Assembly: GCA_025928655.1 (NCBI GenBank)
Contig: JAICJC010000021.1
Coordinates: 1-37,173, forward strand
Length of the DNA stretch: 37,173 nt
Reading direction: 5' to 3'
From: Thermoleophilia bacterium
GTDB lineage: Bacteria > Actinomycetota > Thermoleophilia > Gaiellales > JAICJC01
This document shows, one piece after another, positions 7,249 through 14,357 of the stretch. Each line of letters starts with the position of its first letter. Position 1 is the stretch's first letter. Under the pieces are notes generated by a model. It did not search any database. It was given only the letters and a program-made list of their open reading frames with translations, and had not been told where the DNA came from. A program made the translations under genes and the position numbers.

Positions 7249-7437
7249 ATGCGACCCGGCGACCTCGCGAGCGGCATCGCGCGTCCCGCCCTGAGCGGGG
7301 CGATGCGCGCCCGTCAGACGAAGAAGGAACAGGACCGCGTGACCGTGAAGCAGGTGCTCGGCTTCGTGGCGGTCGCCGCGTTCACGACCTGGCTCACCAA
7401 GCAGCTCGACGACCTCGTCGAGCGCAAGCTGGCCTGA
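7249..7437 (+). CDS. small hypothetical protein with one hydrophobic segment
   Basis: 62 residues if started at the ATG at 7249. A GTG at 7339, 9 bases after AAGGAA, would give a shorter form starting (M)TVKQVLGFVAVAAFTTWL. The only clear feature is the hydrophobic stretch VLGFVAVAAFTTWL, followed by an amphipathic charged tail KQLDDLVERKLA, so it may be a tiny membrane or membrane-surface protein. Third codon positions are nearly all G/C, as in real genes here. A weak sigmaB-like promoter (GTTT at 7213, 13 bases, GGGTGG at 7230) lies just upstream. Function unknown; its reality is moderately supported. Confidence 0.4.
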   Translation: MRPGDLASGIARPALSGAMRARQTKKEQDRVTVKQVLGFVAVAAFTTWLTKQLDDLVERKLA

Positions 7438-7441
7438 GCGA

Positions 7442-7984
7442 TCACCTGGGAGCCTCCGCCTCCAGGCCGATCCGCGCGCCGACGACGTGCGCGAGGTAGC
7501 GCAGCGCGATGTCGGCGTTCTCCGGGTCGACGGCGGCGCAGGCCTCGGGCAGGATCGTGATCTGGTAGCCCAGCTCGCGCCCGTCGATCGCGCTCTGGGC
7601 CACGCACATCTCCGTGGCCGTGCCGGCGAGCAGGAGCCGGCGCACCTCTCGCTCCCGCAGGAAGAGGTCGAGTGGCGTGTGGTCGAACGCCGAGTAGCGC
7701 GGCTTGCACAGGAAGGGGTCATCCCGCTCGGGGGCGATCGCGTCGATCAGCGCCGGTTCGGGGCAGCGGCGGCGCGCCTCCTCGAGGACGCGTCCGCGGT
7801 CACCCGACCATGTGCCGAAGTCGTCGTTCGCGTAGACCACCGGGATCCCGGCGTCCCGGGCGGCCGCGATGGCAGCCTGCAGGCTCTCGTGCGCCTCGCG
7901 GAACGAGGCGAACATCGCATCCCCGTCCTCGTGCCCGAAGTTCGCGAGCACGTCCACGAGCACCAGGGCGTCGTCGTCTCTCAT
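7442..7984 (-). CDS. isochorismatase-family cysteine hydrolase
   Basis: 180 residues. The family's catalytic triad is visible: D11 in ALVLVDVLANF, K94 in CKPRYSAFD, and the nucleophile C127 in GTATEMCVAQSA. The cis-peptide region before the Cys (LLLAGTAT) is also typical. Members hydrolyse isochorismate, nicotinamide, N-carbamoyl compounds or act on other amides; the substrate is not readable from sequence. It is convergent with the small protein at 7249 and divergent from the antiporter operon, with only 44 bases between the start codons. AGAGG lies unusually close to the ATG. Cytoplasmic. Confidence 0.88.
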   Translation of the reverse strand: MRDDDALVLVDVLANFGHEDGDAMFASFREAHESLQAAIAAARDAGIPVVYANDDFGTWSGDRGRVLEEARRRCPEPALIDAIAPERDDPFLCKPRYSAFDHTPLDLFLREREVRRLLLAGTATEMCVAQSAIDGRELGYQITILPEACAAVDPENADIALRYLAHVVGARIGLEAEAPR

Positions 7985-8028
7985 ACCTCTGCAGTTTCCC
8001 GTTCGGGGCGGGGGGGAATCGACTCCTT

Positions 8029-8508
8029 GTGCAACGGGCGAACGCTGTCGGTGCGTGGCTCTGTTGGTGGGTGGGGAGCTTCTGGCTCTGGATGCTGCAC
8101 ATCGGCAAGTGGGATCGCATCGATGCCGTGGCGGGAGCCGCCGTCGCCGTCTTCGCGGCGACGATCGCCGAGCGCGCCCGCCGGGCCGCGGGCGTCCATC
8201 CGCGAGTCGCCCTCGGGCCGTTCCGCGGCAGTCTCATCATGCCGCTGATCGTCTGCGCCGACTTCGGGCTCGTCACCTACGCGCTCGTCGCATCGCTCGC
8301 TCGCCGGCGCGTCGTCCGCGGCCGCTATCTGGCCCGCGACTTCGCCGCCGGCCCGAAGGCGACGCCGGAGGGCGCCGCCCACCGGGCCTGGACGGTGCTG
8401 CTGGCCGGGTACAGCCCGAACGCCTACGTCGTCGACATCGACCCCGAGGAGAACGTCGTGCTCCTTCACGACCTGATCCCGTGGCGACGCTCGGAGGAGC
8501 CGGCGTGA
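8029..8508 (+). CDS. mrpE: Mrp antiporter subunit E
   Basis: 159 residues from a GTG at 8029; G-rich sequence (8008-8017) lies somewhat far upstream as ribosome binding site. Two or three N-terminal membrane helices (WLCWWVGSFWLWML and VAGAAVAVFAATIA, then MPLIVCADFGLVTYALVASLA) precede a cytosolic domain with the diagnostic segment AWTVLLAGYSPNAYVVDIDPEE, close to the MrpE/MnhE family signature. It belongs to the multi-subunit Na+(cation)/H+ antiporter in the inner membrane. First gene of a seven-gene operon, overlapping mrpF by 4 bases (GTGA). Confidence 0.88.
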   Translation: MQRANAVGAWLCWWVGSFWLWMLHIGKWDRIDAVAGAAVAVFAATIAERARRAAGVHPRVALGPFRGSLIMPLIVCADFGLVTYALVASLARRRVVRGRYLARDFAAGPKATPEGAAHRAWTVLLAGYSPNAYVVDIDPEENVVLLHDLIPWRRSEEPA

Positions 8509-8756
8509 ACGACTTCCTGCTCGCCGCCACCGTGATGCTGGCCGGGTTCGTCCCCGTCGGCATCGTCTGCCTGCGCGGCGGGCCGATCGACGCGCTCGCG
8601 GCGCTCGAGCTCGCCGGCGCCCTCGCCACCACGATCCTGCTGTGCCTGGCCGAGGGCTTCGGCCGCTCCTCGTACTTCGACGTCCCTGTCATCTGCGCCG
8701 CCCTGACCTGGGTCAGCGGTCTGGTGTTCGCCCGCTTCGTCGGAAGGCACGTCTGA
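8505..8756 (+). CDS. mrpF: Mrp antiporter subunit F
   Basis: 83 residues, three membrane helices: FLLAATVMLAGFVPVGIVCL, ALAALELAGALATTILLCLA, and VPVICAALTWVSGLVFARF. The short length, helix layout and R-G-P-x-x-R/D-like turn after helix 1 (RGGPIDALAA) match MrpF/MnhF (MbhB). The GTG start at 8505 overlaps the mrpE stop, and GGAGGAG (8492-8498) is a strong ribosome binding site. It follows E and precedes G in the conserved E-F-G order. Confidence 0.88.
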   Translation: MNDFLLAATVMLAGFVPVGIVCLRGGPIDALAALELAGALATTILLCLAEGFGRSSYFDVPVICAALTWVSGLVFARFVGRHV

Positions 8757-8761
8757 CCGAC

Positions 8762-9067
8762 ATGGCCATCAACGTGCTCCTCGTCGCCGCCGTCGTCGCG
8801 CAGCTCATCTCGGCGCTCGGCCTCGTGGTGATGCGGACGGCCGCCGACCGCCTCCACTACACGTCGGCGGCCTTCACCGTGGGGCCGTTCTGCGTGCTCG
8901 CCGCCGTGCTCCTGCGCGAGGGCATGACCACCGCGGCCTACGAGACGATCGGTGCGGTCGGGCTGCTGTTCCTGGCCGGACCGATCGTCGTGCACGCGAC
9001 GGCCAGGGCGGGCCGCCGCCAGGAGCTCGGCCATCCCCGGGCCCGTCCCGAGGAGCGGGTCCGATAG
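8762..9067 (+). CDS. mrpG: Mrp antiporter subunit G
   Basis: 101 residues. Three helices (INVLLVAAVVAQLISALGLVVM, FTVGPFCVLAAVLL, IGAVGLLFLAGPIVVHATAR) and the motif RTAADRLHYTSAAFTVG match the MnhG/MrpG/PhaG family signature (R-x-x-D-R-L/x-H). The start ATG is 5 bases after the mrpF stop. The C-terminus ends in a charged cytosolic tail. The stop TAG at 9065-9067 overlaps the most likely start region of the next gene. Confidence 0.88.
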   Translation: MAINVLLVAAVVAQLISALGLVVMRTAADRLHYTSAAFTVGPFCVLAAVLLREGMTTAAYETIGAVGLLFLAGPIVVHATARAGRRQELGHPRARPEERVR

Positions 9068-9111
9068 CGCTCGAGACCATCGCCCCGCTGCAGGCGGCGA
9101 CGCTCGTCCTC

Positions 9112-9324
9112 GTGGCCTGCGCCGCGACGTCGGTCGCGCTCTGCCTCGACCCGCTGCGCCAGATCTTCCTGAGCGGTGTCTACGGGCTCCTCCTGGCGGT
9201 GCTCTTCGTCGTCCTTCAGGCGCCGGACGTCGCCCTCTCGATGCTGGTCGTGAGCACGGTCGCCTACCCGTTGATCGTCCTGATCGCCATCAGTCGCACG
9301 CGCCGCGAGCGGGGGGAGGAATGA
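9112..9324 (+). CDS. MbhD-like (DUF4040) antiporter subunit, start uncertain
   Basis: The frame encodes LRQIFLSGVYGLLLAVLFVVLQAPDVALSMLVVSTVAYPLIVLIAI, the hallmark of the MbhD/DUF4040 domain, which in classical Mrp systems is the C-terminal part of MrpA. The first canonical in-frame start is the GTG at 9112, but it would cut into the first membrane helix (the frame reads ALETIAPLQAATLVLVACAA upstream). A perfect ribosome binding site (GAGGAG, 9050-9055) sits 8 bases before an in-frame ATA at 9064 that overlaps the mrpG stop as ATAG. A true start at 9064 is therefore plausible. The stop overlaps the next ATG (ATGA). Confidence 0.75.
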   Translation: MACAATSVALCLDPLRQIFLSGVYGLLLAVLFVVLQAPDVALSMLVVSTVAYPLIVLIAISRTRRERGEE

Positions 9325-10061
9325 GCTCGCGCCAGCGCCTGCGGGCCTGGATCGCGGCACCCGTGCTCGCCCTGTTCGCGGCGATCCTGGGATGGGGATT
9401 CGCGCGCGCGCCGGCGTTCGGCGACTTCCACGGCGCCTACGGCGACCTCCTCAACCGGATCGCCGTCCCCCAGCGGCACACGTCCAACGTCGTCACGGCC
9501 ATCGTGTTCGACTACCGCGGGTTCGACACGATGGGCGAGGAGTTCATCCTCTTCGCATCGGTCGTGGGCGTCGTGCTCCTCCTGCGCGCCGTGCGTGAGC
9601 CGGCGACGGGCCAGGACGATCCGGTCGCGAGCGATGCCATCCGCCTCTTCGGCATCATCATGGTCGCCGTGATCCTCGTGTTCGGCCTGTGGCTGGCGGC
9701 GTTCGGCCTCGTGACGCCGGGGGGCGGGTTCCAGGGCGGCGTTGCCATCGCGGGCGGCATCGTCCTGGTCTTCCTCGCGAGCGGCTACCGGGCGTGGCGC
9801 ACGTTCGGGCGGGAGCGGCTGCTCGACCCCTTCGAGGGTCTGGGCGCGGCGAGCTACGCCGCGGTCGGGCTGGCCGCGCTCATCGCCGGCGCACCGTTTC
9901 TCCACAACCTGCTGGGCCTTGGCGTCGCGGGGACGCTCAGGTCGGGCGGGAGCATGACCCTTCTGAACTGGGCGGTGGCTGTCGAAGTCGCGGCCGCGAA
10001 CCTCGTGCTCTACACGGAGTTCCTCGAGAGCTACCTCGTCCCCCACCTCCCCCGGCGATGA
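9321..10061 (+). CDS. mrpB: Mrp antiporter subunit B with N-terminal MbhE-like part
   Basis: 246 residues. The N-terminal part (about 1-90), with one helix LALFAAILGWGFA, then a soluble region and the NVVTAIVFDYRGFDTMGEEFILFASVVGVVLLLR segment, matches MbhE, that is the end of MrpA. The C-terminal part (about 108-240) is MnhB: IIMVAVILVFGLWLAAFGLVTPGGGFQGGVAIAGG (the TPGGGFQGG motif is diagnostic) and ANLVLYTEFLESY. In archaeal Mbh these are two proteins, MbhE and MbhF; here they are one. ATGA overlaps link it to both neighbours, and GGGGGGAGGA (9311-9320) is the ribosome binding site. Confidence 0.88.
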   Translation: MSSRQRLRAWIAAPVLALFAAILGWGFARAPAFGDFHGAYGDLLNRIAVPQRHTSNVVTAIVFDYRGFDTMGEEFILFASVVGVVLLLRAVREPATGQDDPVASDAIRLFGIIMVAVILVFGLWLAAFGLVTPGGGFQGGVAIAGGIVLVFLASGYRAWRTFGRERLLDPFEGLGAASYAAVGLAALIAGAPFLHNLLGLGVAGTLRSGGSMTLLNWAVAVEVAAANLVLYTEFLESYLVPHLPRR

Positions 10062-10402
10062 CGATCCTCGTCTACGCAGTCGTCGCCTGGGTATTCGCGA
10101 TCGGGATCTACGGAGCCATCGTCAGCCGCAACCTGATCCACCTGGCGCTGTGCCTGACGGTCACGCAGTCGTCGACGTACATCCTCCTGCTGGCCATCGG
10201 CTACAAGCATGGGGCAGGCGCCCCGATCTTCGAGGATGTGAAGCTGGGAACGGCCGCCGTCGACCCGGTTGTGCAGTCGCTCACGCTCACGGACGTCGTC
10301 GTCAGCGTGACCGTGATCGCGCTCATCCTGGCGCTCGCGCTCGACGTGCACCGCCAGTCGGACAGCATCGACCCGGACGAGATCTCGACCCTGAACCGAT
10401 GA
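10058..10402 (+). CDS. mrpC: Mrp antiporter subunit C (NuoK-like)
   Basis: 114 residues with three membrane helices: VYAVVAWVFAIGIYGAIVS, LIHLALCLTVTQSSTYILLLAIGY and LTLTDVVVSVTVIALILALALDVH. MrpC and NuoK share this plan. The segment DPVVQSLTLTDVVVS corresponds to the family's DPLPQALVLTAIVI motif. The GTAA..DP region shows the usual cytosolic loop. It starts with ATGA overlapping mrpB and ends overlapping mrpD in the same way. Confidence 0.9.
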   Translation: MTILVYAVVAWVFAIGIYGAIVSRNLIHLALCLTVTQSSTYILLLAIGYKHGAGAPIFEDVKLGTAAVDPVVQSLTLTDVVVSVTVIALILALALDVHRQSDSIDPDEISTLNR

Positions 10403-12216
10403 GCTGGGCGCTTCCGCTCCCGGTGGTCGTCCCGTTGATCGCGGCCGCGGTGCTGGTCGCGACGGGAGCGATCCTGCCCCGGCGCGTCCAGGATGCGATC
10501 GGGATCGCCGCCGCGGCGACGGCGACCGGCTTCGCGCTCCTGATCCTGGCCGCGTCCGAGCGGCACGACGTCCTGCACTGGTTCGGCGGCTGGCATCCGC
10601 ACGCCGGGCTCGCGCTCGGCATCTCGTTCACCGCCGATCCGCTCGGCGCGGGCATGGCCGCGCTCGCCTGCGGCCTCGACCTGCTCGTGCTCGTCTACTC
10701 GTGGACGTACATGCGCCGGCAGTCGCAGACGTTCGACGTCCTCATCCTCGCGCTCGGGGGGGCCATGGCAGGGTTCGCGCTCACCGGCGACATCTTCAAC
10801 ATGTTCGTCTGGTTCGAGCTGATGGGCGTGTCGGCCTACGCGCTCGCCGGCTTCATGGTCGAGGAGCTGGGACCGCTCCAGGGGGCGATCAACTTCGCGG
10901 TCACGAACACGGTCGGCGCGTACATGGTGCTCATGGGGATCGCGCTCCTCTACGCTCGCACGGATGCGTTGAACCTGGCCCAGATCGGCCGCGTGCTCGG
11001 ACACCGGCCGGCCGATCGGCTCGTGATCGTCGCCTTCGCGCTGATCGTGACCGGGCTGATGGTGAGGGCGGCGATCGTGCCCTTTCACTTCTGGCTCGCT
11101 GACGCGCACGCGGCCTCGCCCGCGCCGGTGTGCGCGCTGCTCTCCGGGGCGATGGTCGAGCTCGGGATCTTCTTCATCGCCCGGGTCTACTGGACCGCGT
11201 TCGCCGCACCGTTGCACGCGCACGCCTCGGGCGTGCGCGACGTGCTCGTGGGGCTGGGGGTGGCCACGGCGCTGATCGGCGCGCTCATGTGCCTGCTGCA
11301 GCGGCAGCTGAAACGTCTGCTCGCGTACTCGACCATCTCGCAGGCCGGAACGATGCTCGCCGGCATCGCGTTGCTCGATCCGCGCTCGCTGGCCGGCGTT
11401 GCAAACCTGGTTCTGGCGCACGGGCTTCTCAAGGGTGGCCTGTTCCTGCTCTGCGGCGTCATCCTCGTCGAGCTCCGCCACATCGACGAGCTGCGGGTGT
11501 ACGGGGCCGGGCGACGGCTGCCGTGGGCCGGTGTGCTGTGGCTGCTCGGGACGCTCGGGCTCGTGGGCCTGCCGCCGTTGGGCGTGTTCCTCGCCCAGCA
11601 GCTTCTGTACGAGGGCGGCAGGGAGCACGGCTTCGGCTGGCTCGCGGTCGTGGGCGCGGTCGCGAGCGGCGTCTGCGCCGGGGCGATGCTGCGGGCCGGG
11701 GCGCGCATCTTCCTCGGCTGGGGGGCGCGGGAGGACGAGCTGCTCTCGCCGGAGCCCGATGAGCATGCGCCCGAGCGGGACGTGAGCGGGCGGCCGCTCG
11801 GCATCGTCGCGGGGATCGCGATCGTCCTCGGCCTGGCGGCGTCGGTCGTGCCGGGCATCGAGGCCCGCACGGAGCTCGCCGCCGAGCGCTTCGCCGACAC
11901 CTCGGCCTACCGCGCCGCCGTCCTGCACGGGGCCGCCCACGGCGACGCCGCCGCGCACGTCTCGTTCTCGCTGCTCGGCGTCGACACGGCATCGGCGCTG
12001 TACGGGCTCGGGGCGCTCGCGATCGCGGCCGCAACGGCCGCGTTCGGGCTCTGGCACCGTCGCCTGCCGCCCCGCATCCTGTCCGCCGGCGCCCGCACGC
12101 TCGGGCCGCCGGTCACCGTCATCCGCCTCGCCCACTCGGGAATCGTGGGCGACTACCTCCTGTGGCTGAGCGGGGGCGCGCTCGCGGTGGCCGCGATCTG
12201 GGCCCTCACGCTGTGA
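10399..12216 (+). CDS. mrpD: Mrp antiporter subunit D (NuoL/NuoM-type proton channel)
   Basis: 605 residues, about 14-16 membrane helices. Channel residues can be placed: E140 in MFVWFELMG (conserved Glu of helix 5) and K345 in HGLLKGGLFL (conserved Lys of helix 12). In helix 7 the usual Lys before PFHFWL is replaced by R223 (MVRAAIVPFHFWLADAH). Residues 228-245 (VPFHFWL to ASPAPV) give the family signature. It is longer than a typical MrpD (about 500), with extra helices at the C-terminus. It is the only large channel subunit of the operon; no full MrpA is present. The hairpin at 12228 probably ends the operon. Confidence 0.92.
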   Translation: MSWALPLPVVVPLIAAAVLVATGAILPRRVQDAIGIAAAATATGFALLILAASERHDVLHWFGGWHPHAGLALGISFTADPLGAGMAALACGLDLLVLVYSWTYMRRQSQTFDVLILALGGAMAGFALTGDIFNMFVWFELMGVSAYALAGFMVEELGPLQGAINFAVTNTVGAYMVLMGIALLYARTDALNLAQIGRVLGHRPADRLVIVAFALIVTGLMVRAAIVPFHFWLADAHAASPAPVCALLSGAMVELGIFFIARVYWTAFAAPLHAHASGVRDVLVGLGVATALIGALMCLLQRQLKRLLAYSTISQAGTMLAGIALLDPRSLAGVANLVLAHGLLKGGLFLLCGVILVELRHIDELRVYGAGRRLPWAGVLWLLGTLGLVGLPPLGVFLAQQLLYEGGREHGFGWLAVVGAVASGVCAGAMLRAGARIFLGWGAREDELLSPEPDEHAPERDVSGRPLGIVAGIAIVLGLAASVVPGIEARTELAAERFADTSAYRAAVLHGAAHGDAAAHVSFSLLGVDTASALYGLGALAIAAATAAFGLWHRRLPPRILSAGARTLGPPVTVIRLAHSGIVGDYLLWLSGGALAVAAIWALTL

Positions 12217-12227
12217 GCCCCGAGGGC

Positions 12228-12290
12228 GGGGTCAGACCCCGAACGGCCGCTGTGACACGGCCGTGACGGATCCGTTCGGGGTCTGACCCC
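12228..12290. repeat. long inverted repeat, GGGGTC-A-GACCCC arms
   Basis: A 19-bp perfect inverted repeat: left arm 12228-12246 (GGGGTCAGACCCCGAACGG), right arm 12272-12290, with 25 bases between. Each arm is itself a palindrome (GGGGTC-A-GACCCC), so it can fold as one long stem or a cruciform of small hairpins. It lies 11 bases after the mrpD stop and just before the sigmaB-like promoter. It works plausibly as a terminator and belongs to a repeat family seen at 14332, 16201 and 28160. The gene-free stretch 12217-12349 holds only this element and the promoter. Confidence 0.85.
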
Positions 12291-12297
12291 GACTCCC

Positions 12298-12322
12298 GTT
12301 TGGGCGGTTGACGGGCGGGTAT
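12298..12322 (+). promoter_or_regulatory. sigmaB/sigmaF-like promoter
   Basis: GTTT (12298-12301), 15 bases, GGGTAT (12317-12322), a close match to the general-stress promoter of Gram-positives (GTTT..GGGTAT). Start of transcription is expected near 12329. GGGAGG at 12339-12344 is the ribosome binding site for the ATG at 12350. Confidence 0.65.
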
Positions 12323-12349
12323 CGGAAGGAAGACCACCGGGAGGTAGAC

Positions 12350-13324
12350 ATGTCGGAGAGGGACGTGAGCGGCCAGCTCGTGCGCTATCTGGCCGACGCA
12401 CATTCGATCGAGGAGCAGGCGCTCGCGCAGCTGCGCACGGCGCCGGACATCGCCGGCGAGGAACGCCTGGCAGGGGCCCTGGGCGCCCACCTGCTCGAGA
12501 CCGAGACGCACGAGCGGCTCGTGCGCGAGCGCATGAGCGCGCTCGGCGAGTCGCCGTCGCGGCTGAAGGACATGATCATGGCGGTGGGCGGCAAGGGCTT
12601 CGTGATCTTCGCCCGCTCGCAGCCGGACACGCCCGGCAAGCTCGCGGCGCACGCGTACTCGTACGAGCACCTCGAGATCGCGGCCTACGAACTGCTCGCC
12701 CGGGTGGCCCGGTCGGCGGGAGACGCCGAGACCGAGGCCATGGCCGGGCGGATCCGCGAGGACGAGGAGCGGATGGCGAAGCGGCTCGCGGACGTCTTCG
12801 ACGAGACGGTGCGAGCGTCCATCTCCGGCCTCGATCCCGAGCAGCTCCAGAAGCGCCTCGTCAGCTATCTGGCGGACGCGCATGCGCTCGAGCAGCAGTC
12901 GATCGGCCTGCTGCAGCGGGCGGTCGACGTCGCCGGTGCCTCCGCCCTCGAGGCGGCCTACCGGGCCCATCTGGAGGAGAGCCACGCCCACCTGCAGGCG
13001 ATCGAGGAGCGCCTCGAGGCCCTCGGTGCCGGCCCCTCGGCCGTGAAGGACGCCGCGATGCGGCTCGGCGCGATGAACTGGGCCACGTTCTTCAAGGCCC
13101 ACCCGGACACGCCCGGCAAGGTGGCCGCGTTCGCATATGCCTTCGAGCACCTCGAGGCCGCGGGCTACGAGCAGCTGCTGCGGGTGGCCGAGCTCGTCGG
13201 CGACGACGACACGACCATGCTCGCGCAGACGATCCTCGCCGAGGAGCGTTCGGCCGCCGCGGCGATCGCGTCGGAGTGGGACACCGCCGCCCGCGCGTCG
13301 CTCGCGGCCGTGAAGGCGCTTTAG
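12350..13324 (+). CDS. tandem DUF892 (YciF-like) ferritin-fold protein
   Basis: 324 residues made of two copies of a ferritin-like four-helix bundle (about 7-150 and 165-305). Repeated landmarks: LVRYLADAHSIEEQAL / LVSYLADAHALEQQSI; AHLLETETH / AHLEESHAH; PDTPGKLAAHAYSYEHLEIAAYE / PDTPGKVAAFAYAFEHLEAAGYE; REDEERMA / LAEERSAA. Glu and His at the di-iron positions (for example E50, H54, E107, E139 and E209, H212, E267, E299) occur in both halves. Typical YciF is a single domain of about 160 residues, like the protein at 28201. Likely a stress protein with metal-binding potential; activity unproven. GGGAGG lies 5 bases before the ATG. Confidence 0.82.
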   Translation: MSERDVSGQLVRYLADAHSIEEQALAQLRTAPDIAGEERLAGALGAHLLETETHERLVRERMSALGESPSRLKDMIMAVGGKGFVIFARSQPDTPGKLAAHAYSYEHLEIAAYELLARVARSAGDAETEAMAGRIREDEERMAKRLADVFDETVRASISGLDPEQLQKRLVSYLADAHALEQQSIGLLQRAVDVAGASALEAAYRAHLEESHAHLQAIEERLEALGAGPSAVKDAAMRLGAMNWATFFKAHPDTPGKVAAFAYAFEHLEAAGYEQLLRVAELVGDDDTTMLAQTILAEERSAAAAIASEWDTAARASLAAVKAL

Positions 13325-14323
13325 ATGCGCGTCGTCGTCGTCGGAGCCACGGGGAACGTCGGCACGAGCGTCGTCTCGGCGCTCGCGGCCGACGACGCCG
13401 TCGAGTCGGTGCTCGGGCTCGCCCGCCGACCGGGCGGCCCGCCGCACCCGAAGGTGCGCTGGGAGCGCGCGGACGTGCGCCTGACCGACCTGGCCCCGGC
13501 GTTCGCGGGCGCAGACGCCGTCATCCACCTCGCCTGGCTGTTGCAGCCGTCCCACCAGGAGCCGCGCATGCGTGCGGTGAACGTCGACGGCGGCGCCCGG
13601 GTGTTCGAGGCCGCGGCCGCGGCGGGGGTGCGGACGCTCGTGTACGCCTCGTCGGTCGGCGCCTACGCCGCCGCCCCCTCGGACGGCCGGCCGCGCGACG
13701 AGGCCTGGCCCGCGACGGGGATCCCGAGCGCGTACTACGCCCGGCACAAGGCCCGCGTCGAGGCCATGCTCGACCGGTTCGAGGCCGAGCACCCGGGGAT
13801 GCGCGTCGTGCGGCTGCGGCCCGCGCTCATCTTCAAGCGCGAGGCCGCGACGGAGATCAAGCGCTACTTCGTCGGCCCGCTCGTCCCGCCGTGGGCGATT
13901 CGACCGGGGGTGCTGCCGGCGGTGCCGTGGCCGTCGGGACTGCGCTTCCAGGCCGTCCACACGTCGGACATCGCGCAGGCCTACCGGCTGGCCGTGACGA
14001 ACGAGCAGGCCCGGGGCGCCTACAACATCGCGGCCGACCCCGTGATCGGGCCGTCCGAGTTCGGCGGGATCGTGAACGCGCGCATCGTCGAGGTGCCGCC
14101 CGGAGCGGTGCGAAAGACGCTCGAGCTGTCGTGGCGCGCCCGCCTGCAGGCGACCGCGCCCGGCTGGCTCGACATGGCGCTGGGCGTGCCCGTCATGGAC
14201 ACGTCGCGGGCGAGGAGCGAGCTCGGCTGGACGCCGACGGTGAGCGCGGTCGATGCCCTGGCGGAGCTCCTGAGCGGCATCCCCCTTCGGTCGACCGGCG
14301 AGACGCCGGTGCTGGCGGCCTGA
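13325..14323 (+). CDS. NAD-dependent epimerase/dehydratase (extended SDR)
   Basis: 332 residues. Rossmann motif GATGNVG (7-13) gives dinucleotide binding; the DVRLTD segment follows strand 3, and VIHLAW corresponds to the NAD-loop. VYASSVGAYAA has the catalytic Ser, and YYARHK has the Tyr-x-x-x-Lys pair. The rest (LRPALIFK, FQAVHTSDIAQAYRLA, GAYNIAADP) is the usual nucleotide-sugar-epimerase-like substrate domain. The substrate is unknown. The ATG follows the DUF892 stop directly (TAGATG), so it is co-transcribed from the stress-type promoter. GAACGTGGT-like ribosome binding is absent; coupling is likely. Confidence 0.88.
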   Translation: MRVVVVGATGNVGTSVVSALAADDAVESVLGLARRPGGPPHPKVRWERADVRLTDLAPAFAGADAVIHLAWLLQPSHQEPRMRAVNVDGGARVFEAAAAAGVRTLVYASSVGAYAAAPSDGRPRDEAWPATGIPSAYYARHKARVEAMLDRFEAEHPGMRVVRLRPALIFKREAATEIKRYFVGPLVPPWAIRPGVLPAVPWPSGLRFQAVHTSDIAQAYRLAVTNEQARGAYNIAADPVIGPSEFGGIVNARIVEVPPGAVRKTLELSWRARLQATAPGWLDMALGVPVMDTSRARSELGWTPTVSAVDALAELLSGIPLRSTGETPVLAA

Positions 14324-14331
14324 TCCGTCGC

Positions 14332-14344
14332 GGGGCCAGGCCCC
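14332..14344. repeat. GGGGCC-A-GGCCCC palindrome
   Basis: A 13-base palindrome with central A, 9 bases after the epimerase stop and 14 bases before the SDR stop, between convergent genes. Form and position match the elements at 12228, 16201 and 28160. It may serve as a bidirectional terminator. Confidence 0.55.
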
Positions 14345-14357
14345 GCCGAGGGCGGCG

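Noticed and set aside
10201-12135. Long open frame on the minus strand opposite mrpC/mrpD; similar ones opposite other genes (for example 12206-13960, 16084-18300, 18539-20992, 20608-22242, 31589-33589).
   Set aside because: Products are low-complexity Arg/Gly/Ala/Pro/His strings with no family motifs, and the opposite strand codes for clear proteins. High GC makes such shadow frames common.
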